NCBI RefSeq assembly: GCF_001857945.1
Contig: NZ_CP017770.1
Span: 372,001-436,000, forward strand
Source of the DNA: Paenibacillus crassostreae
Lineage (GTDB): Bacteria; Bacillota; Bacilli; Paenibacillales; Paenibacillaceae
DNA length: 64,000 bases
Direction: 5' to 3'
Of this stretch, positions 47,689 to 57,273 are shown in pieces. The stretch's first letter is position 1. Every line of letters starts with the position of its first letter. Below the pieces are notes generated by a model. That model was not told where the DNA came from. It made no database searches and was given only the letters and a program-made list of their open reading frames with translations. Position numbers and translations under genes: made by a program.

Positions 47689-49311
47689 TTAAACCTCCAT
47701 AACTAGCGACTCGGGATTAGCGAGAAGCGATTTAATGTAGTTCATGAAATGTTGTGCAGTCGCGCCATCAATAATACGATGGTCAAAGCTTAGGGACAAT
47801 GCCATAACTTTCGCTGCAACAATTTCACCATTCTTAATTACTGGTTTGTCAGAAATACGACCTACACCCAAGATAGCAACTTCAGGGAAGTTAATAATTG
47901 GTGTAAAGAACATACCACCAGCAGAACCAATATTGGAGATTGAAATGGTACTACCTTTCATTTCGTTCGCGCTCAATTTACCATCGCGTCCACGAATTGC
48001 AAGATCAGCAATAGATTCCGCAATCATCCAGATACTCTTACGATCAGCATCTTTAATAACTGGAACAATCAAGCCATTTGGTGTATCTGTTGCAATCCCG
48101 ATATTATAGTACTTCTTATATACAATTTCATTACTTTCTTCATCAATCATCGCGTTAAGTGCAGGGAATTGGCGACTTGCCGCAACCAATGCTTTTACGA
48201 TAAATGGAAGATAAGTTACTTTGATTCCTTTTTTCTCAGCGATTGGTTTCATACGAGTACGGAAATCTACTAGATCAGTTACGTCTACTTCATCCATAAT
48301 CGTAACATGTGGTGCTGTGTAAGCAGATTTAACCATCGCATTAGAGATTGCTTTACGAATTCCTTTGAATGGTACACGTTCTTCATCAAGATTCGCATTA
48401 CTCGCAACCGCAGTTGTTGAAGCCGCTTTTGCTGGAGCAGTTGTAGTTGCCGCATCTTTAGCTGCACTTGGCGCTGCCGATGCTGCTGGTGCCGCAGTTG
48501 CTTGACCACCACTCATGAAGGATTCAACATCTTTTTTCGTGATTTTACCATTTGTACCTGACCCAGTAACGTTAGAGATATTCACACCTTGCTCACGAGC
48601 AAATTTACGCACACTAGGTGTAGCTAGAACATCTTTATTGGGAGCAGCTACTGGAGTTGCTGTAGCAGTTGTATTCGCACTGCCTTTTGCTGTGTCTACT
48701 TCTTGTGCAGCATGCGCACCTTCTTGCTCAGGCACTTCTCCTTCAGCAGCTATAATAGCCACTACATCACCTACACGACATACTTGACCGTCTTTGGTAA
48801 GTACTTCAAGTACTGTACCGTTCACTGGACAAGGAACTTCAACAACGGCTTTATCATTTTGTACTTCCATGACGATATCATCATCAGTGACTTTGTCACC
48901 AACTTTGATATGCATTTTAATGATTTCGCCTTCATGCAAGCCTTCGCCTAGTTCTGGGAAACGATATTCAAAATTAACCGATCCAGAATTTGCTGCTGGT
49001 GCAGATTGAGTAGCTACTGGTGCTGGTACAGATTGTTCTGCTGCTGGTTCATCTTGCTCAGGCACATCGCCTTCTGCATCAATGATAGCTACCACTTCAC
49101 CTACACGACATACTTGACCGTCTTTGGTAAATACCTCAAGTACCGTACCATTCACTGGACAAGGAACTTCAACGACTGCTTTATCATTCTGAACTTCCAT
49201 GACGATATCATCATCAGTGACTTTATCACCAACTTTGATATGCATTTTAATAATTTCACCTTCATGTAGGCCTTCACCTAATTCTGGGAATCGATATTCA
49301 AATTTAGCCAA
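47689..49311 (-). CDS. pdhC: Dihydrolipoamide acetyltransferase, E2 with two lipoyl domains
   Basis: A 540-residue E2 core protein that transfers acetyl groups to CoA. Two lipoyl domains (about 1-80 and 112-193) are nearly identical, each with Lys in MEVQNDKAVVEVPCP. After Pro/Ala linkers comes a peripheral-subunit-binding domain (about 233-268, TPSVRKFAREQGVNISNVTG). The catalytic domain (about 315-540) ends with SLSFDHRIIDGATAQHFM, containing the HxxxDG active site. B. subtilis E2 has one lipoyl domain, so the tandem copy is an expansion. Confidence 0.96.
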   Translation of the reverse strand: MAKFEYRFPELGEGLHEGEIIKMHIKVGDKVTDDDIVMEVQNDKAVVEVPCPVNGTVLEVFTKDGQVCRVGEVVAIIDAEGDVPEQDEPAAEQSVPAPVATQSAPAANSGSVNFEYRFPELGEGLHEGEIIKMHIKVGDKVTDDDIVMEVQNDKAVVEVPCPVNGTVLEVLTKDGQVCRVGDVVAIIAAEGEVPEQEGAHAAQEVDTAKGSANTTATATPVAAPNKDVLATPSVRKFAREQGVNISNVTGSGTNGKITKKDVESFMSGGQATAAPAASAAPSAAKDAATTTAPAKAASTTAVASNANLDEERVPFKGIRKAISNAMVKSAYTAPHVTIMDEVDVTDLVDFRTRMKPIAEKKGIKVTYLPFIVKALVAASRQFPALNAMIDEESNEIVYKKYYNIGIATDTPNGLIVPVIKDADRKSIWMIAESIADLAIRGRDGKLSANEMKGSTISISNIGSAGGMFFTPIINFPEVAILGVGRISDKPVIKNGEIVAAKVMALSLSFDHRIIDGATAQHFMNYIKSLLANPESLVMEV

Positions 49312-49347
49312 TGTTCTTACCTCCTAGATTTGTGACTGACAACTATA

Positions 49348-50325
49348 TTAAAATTCCATCACTTTGTTTACAGCAGTGATGATACGCGCAGGTGTTGGAA
49401 GCCATGATTCTTCGATTTGTGCAAATGGATAAACCGTATCTGGTCCTGCAACACGAAGAACTGGAGCTTCAAGATGAAGAATAGCTCTTTCATTAATTTG
49501 TGCAATAACTTCAGCTGCAATTCCTGCACTCTTTTGAGCTTCTTGAACTACAATCGCACGATTTGTCTTCTTAATAGAATTAACAATCGTATCAATATCA
49601 AGAGGATTCAATGTACGTAGATCAATGATTTCAGCTTTAATTCCGCTCTTTTCCAATTCATCAGCCGCTTTAGTTGCAGTATGCACTGTCATCCCATAAG
49701 AAATAATAGTTACATCGGAACCTTCACGAACGATATTAGCTTTACCTAATTCAACGGTATATTCACCTTCTGGTACTTCAGCACGGAAAGCATGATACAA
49801 ATTCAAATGTTCCATGAAGAATACAGGATCATTATCGCGAATCGAAGCAATCAACAAACCTTTTGCATCATACGGATTGGAAGGTACTACTACCTTTATA
49901 CCCGGAGTTTGAGCAATCAAACCTTCCAGAGAATCTGTATGAAGTTCTGCGGCTTTAACACCACCACCAAAAGGAGTACGGAAAACGATTGGTGATGTAT
50001 AGCGTCCGCCTGAACGGTAGCGCATACGTGCTGCCTGAATCAACATTTGATCCAGCGCTTCAAAGATAAATCCAATAAATTGAATTTCTGCAATCGGACG
50101 GAATCCTTGAATTCCAAGCCCAACCGCCATACCACCGATTGCTGACTCAGCTAGTGGAGTATCCATTACACGATCTTCACCGAATTCTTTTTGCAAGCCT
50201 TCTGTTACACGGAAAACACCACCAACATTCCCTACATCTTCACCGAAGATGAGTACATTGGGGTCACGCTCCAATTCAACGCGCATCGCATCGCGAATCG
50301 CTTCTTTCATGTTCATTTGTGCCAT
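49348..50325 (-). CDS. pdhB: Pyruvate dehydrogenase E1 beta subunit
   Basis: A 325-residue subunit of the thiamine-diphosphate-dependent E1. Typical segments are [20 protein letters not shown] (Glu that activates ThDP), [51 protein letters not shown] and [16 protein letters not shown] [13 protein letters not shown] near the C-terminus. GGAGG precedes ATG. It lies between pdhA and pdhC with short gaps. Confidence 0.96.
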   Translation of the reverse strand: MAQMNMKEAIRDAMRVELERDPNVLIFGEDVGNVGGVFRVTEGLQKEFGEDRVMDTPLAESAIGGMAVGLGIQGFRPIAEIQFIGFIFEALDQMLIQAARMRYRSGGRYTSPIVFRTPFGGGVKAAELHTDSLEGLIAQTPGIKVVVPSNPYDAKGLLIASIRDNDPVFFMEHLNLYHAFRAEVPEGEYTVELGKANIVREGSDVTIISYGMTVHTATKAADELEKSGIKAEIIDLRTLNPLDIDTIVNSIKKTNRAIVVQEAQKSAGIAAEVIAQINERAILHLEAPVLRVAGPDTVYPFAQIEESWLPTPARIITAVNKVMEF

Positions 50326-50392
50326 TGTTCCATTTCCTCCTTAAACATTAACAGTCAATTACTTGCTTTATATTTCATTAATTAATAATTTT

Positions 50393-51460
50393 TTATAGAA
50401 AATCAGCTTTTTGTTCTTCAAGATATTTTGGTGTTGTTTCAAACATACTATCGATCAAACCAGAAATCGTCATTTTTTCAACTTTTTCTGCTTTTTTGAT
50501 TTCATCATTTACTTTCGCTTTTGCTTCTTCTCTTACACGAGCAGTATCTTCTTCAGTCCAAAGACCTTTTTTCTCTAGATATTTAGCAAAGCGTGAAATT
50601 GGATCTTTTTCACTCCACTGAGTCTCTTCTTCTTTTGTACGATATTTACTAGCATCATCGGACAAGGAATGTGGACGGAAACGATAAGTCACAGCTTCAA
50701 TCAATGTAGCACCTTCTCCATTACGAGCGCGTTCTGCAGCTTCTTGAACAGCACTAATTACAGCGAATACGTCCATACCATCAATTTTAATACCACGAAT
50801 ACCAGCAGCTACTGCTTTATGCGCGATAGATAGTGCAGCTGTTTGTTTCGAGAATGGTGTTGTAATGGCATAGCCATTATTCTGAACAAAGAAAATAACA
50901 GGAAGTTTAAATACGCCTGCATAGTTCAAACCTTCGTAGAAATCACCTTCAGATGAACCACCGTCACCTGTGTACGCAATTGCTACTTGTTTTTGTTTCT
51001 TCAATTTGAATCCCATTGCAATACCCATTGCATGAAGGATTTGTGCTCCAATAATAATTTGTGGCATTAGTACGTTAACACCTTCTGGAATTTGACCTCC
51101 ATGTTGGTGACCACGAGAATATAGGAAAGCTTGATAAAGTGGCAAACCATGCCATACTAGCTGTGGAATATCACGATATCCCGGGCATACAAAATCTTCT
51201 TTTTGAAGAGCAAATTCACTACCAACCATTGTTGCTTCTTGTCCAGATACTGGAGCGTAGAAACCAAGACGGCCTTGACGACCTAAATTTACTGCGCGAT
51301 CATCCCAAGTACGAGTAAATACCATACGGTACATTATTTCTTTCAATTGATCATCAGTAAGCTTTGGCATCATTTTTTCATTAACAATTTCACCTTCTGG
51401 AGAAAGAACGGATAGTGCCTCAACTTCCTCTGTATACACTTCATAAGGAACCTTACTCAT
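50393..51460 (-). CDS. pdhA: Pyruvate dehydrogenase E1 alpha subunit
   Basis: A 355-residue subunit that decarboxylates pyruvate. It has RQGRLGFYAPVSGQEATMVG, the ThDP motif beginning GDGGSSEGDFYEGLNYAG and ending in VQNNGYAI, and the phosphorylation-loop-like RFRPHSLSDDASKYR. GAGGTG lies 6 bases before the ATG at 51460; the GTG three codons earlier overlaps that site. First gene of pdhABCD; the promoter is at 51514-51542. Confidence 0.96.
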   Translation of the reverse strand: MSKVPYEVYTEEVEALSVLSPEGEIVNEKMMPKLTDDQLKEIMYRMVFTRTWDDRAVNLGRQGRLGFYAPVSGQEATMVGSEFALQKEDFVCPGYRDIPQLVWHGLPLYQAFLYSRGHQHGGQIPEGVNVLMPQIIIGAQILHAMGIAMGFKLKKQKQVAIAYTGDGGSSEGDFYEGLNYAGVFKLPVIFFVQNNGYAITTPFSKQTAALSIAHKAVAAGIRGIKIDGMDVFAVISAVQEAAERARNGEGATLIEAVTYRFRPHSLSDDASKYRTKEEETQWSEKDPISRFAKYLEKKGLWTEEDTARVREEAKAKVNDEIKKAEKVEKMTISGLIDSMFETTPKYLEEQKADFL

Positions 51461-51497
51461 TTTCTTCACCTCAATAAAAAAATTTGATTATCATGTG

Positions 51498-51615
51498 CAC
51501 CTGTTATAGGATTATTATACACCTGTTCTATACGTCCGTCAAAGGAAATTACCTATTGATTTCATTTTCTTTTGATATTTGTATGTATAACAGGATAACA
51601 TAATTTGTATAACAG
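51498..51615 (-). promoter_or_regulatory. pdhA promoter with four copies of a TATAACAG motif
   Basis: On the minus strand TTGACG (51542-51537), a 17-base spacer and TATAAT (51519-51514) form a strong promoter. The motif TATAACAG(GTG) or a one-base variant occurs at 51498-51510 and 51520-51532 in one orientation, and at 51586-51594 and 51608-51615 in the other. Both pairs are spaced 22 bases apart, about two helical turns. One copy covers the promoter spacer and one the transcription start, so a repressor or looping regulator is likely. It is not a Rex or CcpA site. Confidence 0.5.
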
Positions 51616-51717
51616 TTTTAACAAATCCATAAACATCCATGAGAAAGATCACAAATGTGTACTAGCTTATTAGTAGATGGTATATTAACAACAAAATCCA
51701 AGAAAAGGTGATCCAAT

Positions 51718-52449
51718 ATGACAGACTCCCGTTATTTGAAACGGACCATTGTTAAAGATCAAATAAACAGCATTCACCTAAATGAAACCCGTAACCTTCG
51801 TATATATTTTCCACCAGGCTATAACGAAGTCGTGAGCTACCCCGTTATATATTGCCAAGATGGTGAAGAATTCTTCAATTTCGGAAGAATTGCTACGATC
51901 GCAAATCGTATTATTCTAGACGAAGGAGCAGAACCATTTATCATTGTAGGAGTAGAAGTAGATACCTCAGTGCGAACTGCTGAATATGCACCTTTTGGGA
52001 GTAGATTTCAATCCTATGTAAAATGCTTCGCTGAAGAAATTATTCCCTATGTGAGTCAGAAATATCCCGTAAGAACCAACCCAGCTGAAACTGTTATAGC
52101 AGGGGACTCATTAGGTGGCAGTGTTTCACTACATATCGCACTTCTATACCCACATTTGTTCACACGTGTTATGAGTCTGTCGGGTGCATATTATGAAGCT
52201 TCCCAAGAAATCATCGCTATGGAGCAGGACTTATCATGGTTAGACATCTATATGATTGTGGGTCTGCAGGAAAATGAATTCCAAACAGATACAGGTACCT
52301 ACGATTTTGTCCAACTTAATAAAGATACGAAAAATCTATTGCAAGCTCGTGGAGCACAAGTCCATTACCAAGAAAAAGATGGCAAACATCTTTGGGGATT
52401 CTGGCAAAAGGAATTACCTGAAGCTTTACTATATTTTTTCGAAGAATAA
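51718..52449 (+). CDS. Alpha/beta-hydrolase esterase (esterase D/enterochelin esterase-like)
   Basis: A 243-residue hydrolase of the Esterase_phd/IroE-like family. The nucleophile elbow is VIAGDSLGGSVSLH (Ser), the acid is likely in the IYMIVGLQENEFQTD region and the base is His in DGKHLWGFW. An early RIYFPPGYNE..YPVIYCQDGEEFF pattern matches the family. There is no signal peptide, so it is cytoplasmic. AAAGGTGAT precedes the ATG. Substrate unknown; divergent from pdhA. Confidence 0.85.
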   Translation: MTDSRYLKRTIVKDQINSIHLNETRNLRIYFPPGYNEVVSYPVIYCQDGEEFFNFGRIATIANRIILDEGAEPFIIVGVEVDTSVRTAEYAPFGSRFQSYVKCFAEEIIPYVSQKYPVRTNPAETVIAGDSLGGSVSLHIALLYPHLFTRVMSLSGAYYEASQEIIAMEQDLSWLDIYMIVGLQENEFQTDTGTYDFVQLNKDTKNLLQARGAQVHYQEKDGKHLWGFWQKELPEALLYFFEE

Positions 52450-52471
52450 GGTTTATTCCACCTCCCATATG

Positions 52472-52512
52472 TGAATCCTAACATCCTCCAACTATCAGAG
52501 AAGTTAGGGTTC
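52472..52512 (+). terminator. Hairpin after the esterase gene
   Basis: GAATCCTAAC and GTTAGGGTTC pair (one G-T) across a 21-base loop, followed by ATTTTAAAT. Confidence 0.5.
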
Positions 52513-52589
52513 ATTTTAAATTACAATTATGTTTACGCTTACAAAATAATGTCGAAAAGTGGCATGCCTAGACATGCCCATCTGTTAAA

Positions 52590-53054
52590 TTATAACTTTT
52601 CACTCACAATCTTGTCTAGTAATACAGCACACCCTGCATCCATTAGCGCATATACTTCTTCGAAATTACCTGTGTAATAAGGATCTGGTACTTCACGTAA
52701 GGTCTCTGAAGGCAATAAATCCATAAAACTAACGATAGTAGCCTCATCTCCACCTATCAATTTTCGCAGATTAGTCAAATTGGATTGATCCATACATATA
52801 ACATAGTCGAATTCAATGAAATCCTGACTTGTTACCTGACGCGCTACCATGCCTTCATAACTTATTCCACGCTCATCTAGTAGCTTCCTTGTTCCTTCAT
52901 GAGGCTGATGACCAATATGCCAATCTCCAGTTCCCGCAGAATCAACTAAAATTTGGCTCTCTAATCCTCTGTTCTTTATTTTATTACGTAGAACGGCTTC
53001 ACCCATAGGTGATCGGCAAATGTTACCTAAACAAACAAACAGTACGTTAATCAT
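52590..53054 (-). CDS. Low-molecular-weight protein-tyrosine phosphatase
   Basis: A 154-residue phosphatase. The P-loop is VCLGNICRSPMGEA (Cys-X5-Arg-Ser) near residue 7-15, and the general-acid Asp is in VPDPYYTGNFEEVY. AAGGATGG lies upstream of the ATG at 53054; the ATG three codons earlier is too close to it. In Bacilli these enzymes act on phosphotyrosine proteins or phospho-arginine (YwlE type). The CLGNICRS loop has Ile where YwlE-type arginine phosphatases have Thr, which favours a tyrosine phosphatase. Confidence 0.88.
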   Translation of the reverse strand: MINVLFVCLGNICRSPMGEAVLRNKIKNRGLESQILVDSAGTGDWHIGHQPHEGTRKLLDERGISYEGMVARQVTSQDFIEFDYVICMDQSNLTNLRKLIGGDEATIVSFMDLLPSETLREVPDPYYTGNFEEVYALMDAGCAVLLDKIVSEKL

Positions 53055-53188
53055 ATTTCCCATCCTTTTTGTCTATTATCAAATCTCATTGTACCAACAA
53101 TACTTTATATTTGTACAACCCTCTATTCTCAATTATACTAAGTTCAAGCAAATCTTAAGTTAAACCAACTGGAGGATTATATACATAT

Positions 53189-53830
53189 ATGAAACAGAAA
53201 CGAGTAATCATTTTTTCGGGTGGTCATCTTCATCCAGAGTTCCTAAATGAAATTCAAGCAGATGACTTCATAATTGGTGCTGACAAAGGTGCCTTATTTC
53301 TAATACATAACAACGTCCATCCACATCTTTCTGTTGGGGATTTTGATTCTATAACAGCCGAAGAGCAGCAACTAGTTACTGCATCTAGCGGTTCTACCCT
53401 AGCTTGTGATGCTTTTGATAAAAACCTTACGGATACCGAACTTGCATTTGAATTAGCTCTGGAACAACATCCTACTCATATCTTGCTAGTCGGAGCTACA
53501 GGCACACGTATTGATCACACTTTAGCTAATATTCATTTGCTAAGTAAAGCTTTAGAGCATCAGATTCCATTTGCTATTCTAGACAATCATAATTATATTA
53601 CAATGACTGATTCTACTCTTATGGTCACAAATCAAGGTTATGATTACATCTCCCTTTTGCCCATGACACCTGAAGTGACAGGAATTACACTTGAGGGTTT
53701 CGTTTACCCATTATACAATGCAACTCTAACCATCGGACAATCCCTAGGTATTAGCAATCGTCTTTCTACGAGTACAGGTCATATCTCTGTCAGATCAGGT
53801 TCATTACTCGTCATTCAAAGTAAAGATTAA
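53189..53830 (+). CDS. thiN: Thiamine pyrophosphokinase
   Basis: A 213-residue enzyme that transfers pyrophosphate from ATP to thiamine. The catalytic domain has IIGADKGALFLI, PHLSVGDFDSI, the DKNLTDTELAFELAL motif and LVGATGTRIDHTLANIHLL. The C-terminal thiamine-binding beta domain (about 140-213) has GYDYISLLPM and LGISNRLS with the conserved Ser/Asn-rich loop. GGAGG is about 14 bases before ATG, a long spacing. No thiamine synthesis genes are near. Confidence 0.9.
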   Translation: MKQKRVIIFSGGHLHPEFLNEIQADDFIIGADKGALFLIHNNVHPHLSVGDFDSITAEEQQLVTASSGSTLACDAFDKNLTDTELAFELALEQHPTHILLVGATGTRIDHTLANIHLLSKALEHQIPFAILDNHNYITMTDSTLMVTNQGYDYISLLPMTPEVTGITLEGFVYPLYNATLTIGQSLGISNRLSTSTGHISVRSGSLLVIQSKD

Positions 53831-53868
53831 TGATTACAAGATTGTAACAATTAATTGAGATTTCATTG

Positions 53869-53905
53869 AGCCGAAAACCTTATCCCACCTAGGTTTTCGG
53901 CTTTT
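53869..53905 (+). terminator. Terminator of thiN
   Basis: AGCCGAAAACCTA and TAGGTTTTCGGCT pair well and are followed by TTT. Confidence 0.8.
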
Positions 53906-54096
53906 CTATGTCTCAATATTTTTCTTTTCTATTATTTCTCAATATTTTTAATCAAATTTTAATAGAGTACGTTTAAACCTTGGTATATTCATCTTTTTAT
54001 ATCATATTCCTTTATTTGGTTGGTTACAAAACTGTTATACTAACTTCCGAGCCCAGAATCATCACTACTAGAAACCAACTATGGAGGTATTACAAC

Positions 54097-54606
54097 ATGA
54101 CAAGACAGACATGGACTCATAGATTAGCAATCGTAGGAATTTGTTCAACATTAGCACTTGGCGGTGCTGTCACCATAGCTAACCCGGTAGCTGAAGCTGC
54201 TACTACTGCAACTGCATCAACAACGAAGGCTAATAAGATTATTAATTATGGTAAGTCATTCTTAGGGGTTCCATATAAATTTGGTGCTTCAACATCAACG
54301 ACAAGATACTTTGATTGTTCATCTCTGATGAAACGAATCTATGGTAAGTTCGGTGTTACTTTACCCCGTACTTCTGCAGCTCAGGCAAAAAAAGGAGTCG
54401 CTGTTTCTAAAGCAAACCTAAAAAAGGGAGATTTATTATTCTTCTCTACTGGAAGTAGATCCACAGGTAGGAATATAACTCATGTAGGAATGTATATCGG
54501 AAATGGTAACATGCTTCACACTTATGGCTCACCTGGTGTTATGATCACAAATATTAACAAAGCACATTGGAAGAAAACATACGTCAAAGCACGTCGTGTT
54601 CTTTAA
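54097..54606 (+). CDS. Secreted NlpC/P60 peptidoglycan endopeptidase
   Basis: A 169-residue wall hydrolase. A signal peptide covers about 1-37, ending in AEAAT. The NlpC/P60 domain (about 48-169) has the catalytic Cys in YFDCSSLM, His in ITHVGMYIGNGNMLH and a third polar residue shortly after, with LPRTSAAQAKKG between them. There is no SH3 or LysM domain. AUG at 54097 has GGAGG upstream; the longer frame (53980) would add 39 residues and hide the signal peptide. I see no c-di-AMP riboswitch upstream of it. Confidence 0.88.
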   Translation: MTRQTWTHRLAIVGICSTLALGGAVTIANPVAEAATTATASTTKANKIINYGKSFLGVPYKFGASTSTTRYFDCSSLMKRIYGKFGVTLPRTSAAQAKKGVAVSKANLKKGDLLFFSTGSRSTGRNITHVGMYIGNGNMLHTYGSPGVMITNINKAHWKKTYVKARRVL

Positions 54607-54654
54607 AACTTAATGAATCCTTATTCAATCAACTCATAAATATATTGATATTCT

Positions 54655-54692
54655 GAACAGCTGACAGTTAATAATGTCAGCTGTTCGTTTTT
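54655..54692 (+). terminator. Terminator of the NlpC/P60 gene
   Basis: GAACAGCTGACA and TGTCAGCTGTTC pair perfectly over an 8-base loop, followed by GTTTTTG. Confidence 0.85.
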
Positions 54693-54699
54693 GATATAC

Positions 54700-55386
54700 T
54701 CAATTCACTCTCAATATATAACCTACTCCACGCAAAGTATGAATCATTTTATCCCGATGGCCTTTATCGATCTTCAATCTTAAATAACGGATATAGACAT
54801 CAACCACATTTGTACCCATTGCATATTCGTACTTCCACACTTCTTTCAATATTTGATCTCTGCTACATACTTGATTGACATGTCTCGCTAAATATAACAT
54901 TAAATCATATTCTTTCGGAGTAAGAACAACAGCCTGTAAATTACGCATAACTTGACGACTTCTAAGATCAATATGGAGTTCACCAATTTGAATTGGTAAG
55001 TAATTCTCAAGCTGTTTAATTGATAAAAGGTTAAAAATATTAAGTATGCGGAGCAATAAAATATCGTTCACAACAGGTTTATTGATATATTCATTTGCTC
55101 CTAACCTAAAGGCATTCACAACATTTTCGTCTAACTCCATATGAGAAAGAACCATAATCGGAAAAAATTTTATTCTCGCCCTCATGGGTCTGATCACAGA
55201 ATACTCATCTCTACTCTTTCCATAATCGAGTATGACCATATTAATGGTCTCATTATTTTCAATGAAAGACAAAGCCTCTTGGTCATGTTCAACCTCAACC
55301 ACTTCATATTGTTCTATTCTTAATGCCTCTATAGTCGTGAGAGCAGTTTCGCTTTCATAATTCACATACAGGATGATATTAGCCAT
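54700..55386 (-). CDS. Orphan OmpR-type response regulator with atypical receiver
   Basis: A 228-residue protein. The receiver (1 to about 115) keeps the phospho-acceptor position Asp (MVILDYGKS), Ser in VLSH and Lys in EYINKPV, but the acidic pair that should bind Mg near residue 8-10 reads YVNYES, so phosphorylation may be impaired. The winged-helix domain (about 128-228) has LTPKEYDLMLYLARH and VVDVYIRYLRLKID. GGTGA precedes the ATG at 55386. No kinase gene is adjacent. Confidence 0.85.
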   Translation of the reverse strand: MANIILYVNYESETALTTIEALRIEQYEVVEVEHDQEALSFIENNETINMVILDYGKSRDEYSVIRPMRARIKFFPIMVLSHMELDENVVNAFRLGANEYINKPVVNDILLLRILNIFNLLSIKQLENYLPIQIGELHIDLRSRQVMRNLQAVVLTPKEYDLMLYLARHVNQVCSRDQILKEVWKYEYAMGTNVVDVYIRYLRLKIDKGHRDKMIHTLRGVGYILRVN

Positions 55387-55451
55387 GTGCACTCACCAAT
55401 TTCCCAGTGGTATGATGAAACGTATTACACAATCCTTAGCTTGCTCCACAC

Positions 55452-55485
55452 AAAAAAATCCATCCCTTTTCTCCAGGAATGGATT
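55452..55485 (-). terminator. Terminator of the ABC-F gene
   Basis: On the minus strand AATCCATTCC and GGGATGGATT pair, followed by TTTTTTG. Confidence 0.7.
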
Positions 55486-55523
55486 ATAATATGCAACCTT
55501 TTTAATATACTTAACAATCAATA

Positions 55524-57077
55524 TTATTTCGTTTTAGATGCCCATTCTTCTACATTCCATTCTTTTGTTACCCAGTCTTCATAGAATTCAGGCTCATGGG
55601 ATACTAGCACGATAGTTCCTTTAAATTCTGTTAGAGCCCGCTTCAATTCAGCTTTAGCAATGATATCTAAATGGTTCGTAGGTTCATCGAATAGAATCCA
55701 ATTCGCTTCACGCATCATTAACTTACATATACGCACCTTGGCTTGCTCTCCGCCACTCAACATACTTAATGGACGGGTAATATGTTCATTCTTCAGACCA
55801 ACACGTGCTAGATGTGAACGCACTTCACTTTGAGTGAGTGATGAGAATTCATTCCACACATCCTCAAGAGGCGTGATCTTAGCAGCAATCGCTTCCTGCT
55901 CGAAGTATGCTGGCTGCAAATACTCACCAAGGTATGTTCGACCACTTAACGTAGGTATTTTACCGAGAATCGTTTTGAGCAATGTAGACTTACCTACACC
56001 ATTACACCCAACGATCGCAATTTTATCGCCCCGTTCAATCACCATACTCATCTTAGGCAATAGTGGATGACTATAACCAATTTCGAAATCAATACCTTCG
56101 AATACTGTCTTAGAACTTGCTCTTGATTCCTTAAAGTGGAATGTAGGCTTGGCAGCTTCCTCTGGTTTTTCAATTCGATCCAATCGACCTAGTTGTTTCT
56201 CACGACTCTTCGCCTGTTTAGAAGTAGAAGCACGTGCTTTATTCCGCGCGATAAAGTCTTCCTGCTTCTTAATAAGTTCTTGCTGTCTCTCATATGCGTC
56301 AATATGCTGACTCTTATTCATATCAGCCATCTCAAGAAATTTCTCATAATTGGCTGTATATCTAGTTAATTTAGTAAATTCCAAATGATAGATGATATTC
56401 ACTATTTGATTCATGAAATCTGTATCATGAGAAATCAAGATAAAGGCATGTGGGTAATTCTTCAAATACTGTGTCAACCACTCAATATGCTCTACATCTA
56501 GATAGTTCGTAGGTTCGTCAAGTAATAGCACAGTTGGTTTCTCAAGCAGTAACTTCGCAAGTAATACCTTCGTCCGCTGTCCACCACTTAAAGAAGTTAC
56601 ATCGCGATCTAAACCAATAGCATTAAGTCCTAGCCCTTGGCTCATTTCTTCAACTTTAACATCAAGCATATAGAAATCACCGATATCTAACTGTTCTTGA
56701 ATATCACCCATTTGTTCAAGTAATACTTCTAACTCTTCTGGTGTTGCTTCACCCATCTTGTTCGTAATCTCTGTCATTTCCTTCTCAAGTTCAAGAAGAG
56801 GTAAAAAAGCATCTTTGAGCACATCACGAATAGTTTTACCTGGAGTCAACTTGGTATGCTGATCTAAGTAACCAAAATGAACTCGAGGAGTCCATTCCAC
56901 TTTTCCACTGTCTTTAAGAAGTTTACCCGTTAAAATATTCATCATTGTTGATTTACCAACTCCATTGGCACCAACAATACCTACGTGTTCCCCTTCTAAC
57001 AAACGGAAAGAAACATCTTTAAACAACGTACGCCCTCCGAAGTTGTGGGAGAGATCCTCTACAGTTAATAAACTCAT
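55524..57077 (-). CDS. ABC-F family ATPase (YkpA/YbiT-like)
   Basis: A 517-residue soluble protein with two ABC domains and no membrane segments; ABC-F proteins act on the ribosome. Domain 1: Walker A GANGVGKST, signature SLSGGQRTK, Walker B VLLLDEPTNYLD. The linker (about 240-310) is charged, with RNKARASTSKQAKSREKQLG. Domain 2: Walker A GCNGVGKST, signature MLSGGEQAK, Walker B WILFDEPTNHLD. The linker pattern fits the YkpA/YbiT branch, a housekeeping translation factor group, not the antibiotic-resistance branches, but this is not certain. Confidence 0.9.
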   Translation of the reverse strand: MSLLTVEDLSHNFGGRTLFKDVSFRLLEGEHVGIVGANGVGKSTMMNILTGKLLKDSGKVEWTPRVHFGYLDQHTKLTPGKTIRDVLKDAFLPLLELEKEMTEITNKMGEATPEELEVLLEQMGDIQEQLDIGDFYMLDVKVEEMSQGLGLNAIGLDRDVTSLSGGQRTKVLLAKLLLEKPTVLLLDEPTNYLDVEHIEWLTQYLKNYPHAFILISHDTDFMNQIVNIIYHLEFTKLTRYTANYEKFLEMADMNKSQHIDAYERQQELIKKQEDFIARNKARASTSKQAKSREKQLGRLDRIEKPEEAAKPTFHFKESRASSKTVFEGIDFEIGYSHPLLPKMSMVIERGDKIAIVGCNGVGKSTLLKTILGKIPTLSGRTYLGEYLQPAYFEQEAIAAKITPLEDVWNEFSSLTQSEVRSHLARVGLKNEHITRPLSMLSGGEQAKVRICKLMMREANWILFDEPTNHLDIIAKAELKRALTEFKGTIVLVSHEPEFYEDWVTKEWNVEEWASKTK

Positions 57078-57225
57078 TTCTAATCTCTAACTCCTATCTA
57101 TTGTAAAAATCATGTTATCTCTAATAGCCGGCCAACAAAATTTGATTATAACATAAATAGAAGGTTCACCGATAGAAGAAAATTTTGTACATATTATTTA
57201 TCCCAATGTTAAATCTGCGCTACAA

Positions 57226-57248
57226 AAAGAGCCTCCCAAGAGGGAGAC
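57226..57248 (-). terminator. Terminator of the 1136-residue protein gene
   Basis: On the minus strand GTCTCCC and GGGAGGC flank a 4-base loop and are followed by TCTTTTTG. Confidence 0.6.
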
Positions 57249-57273
57249 CACTGAAAAAGTCCAGAAATAGTTA

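Noticed and set aside
47744..49269. Several plus-strand frames opposite pdhC
   Set aside because: They are antisense shadows of the repetitive lipoyl and Ala/Pro-rich linker DNA, with no ribosome sites.
53064..53188. TPP riboswitch before thiN
   Set aside because: The conserved CTGAGA and thi-box elements are absent from the 125-base leader.
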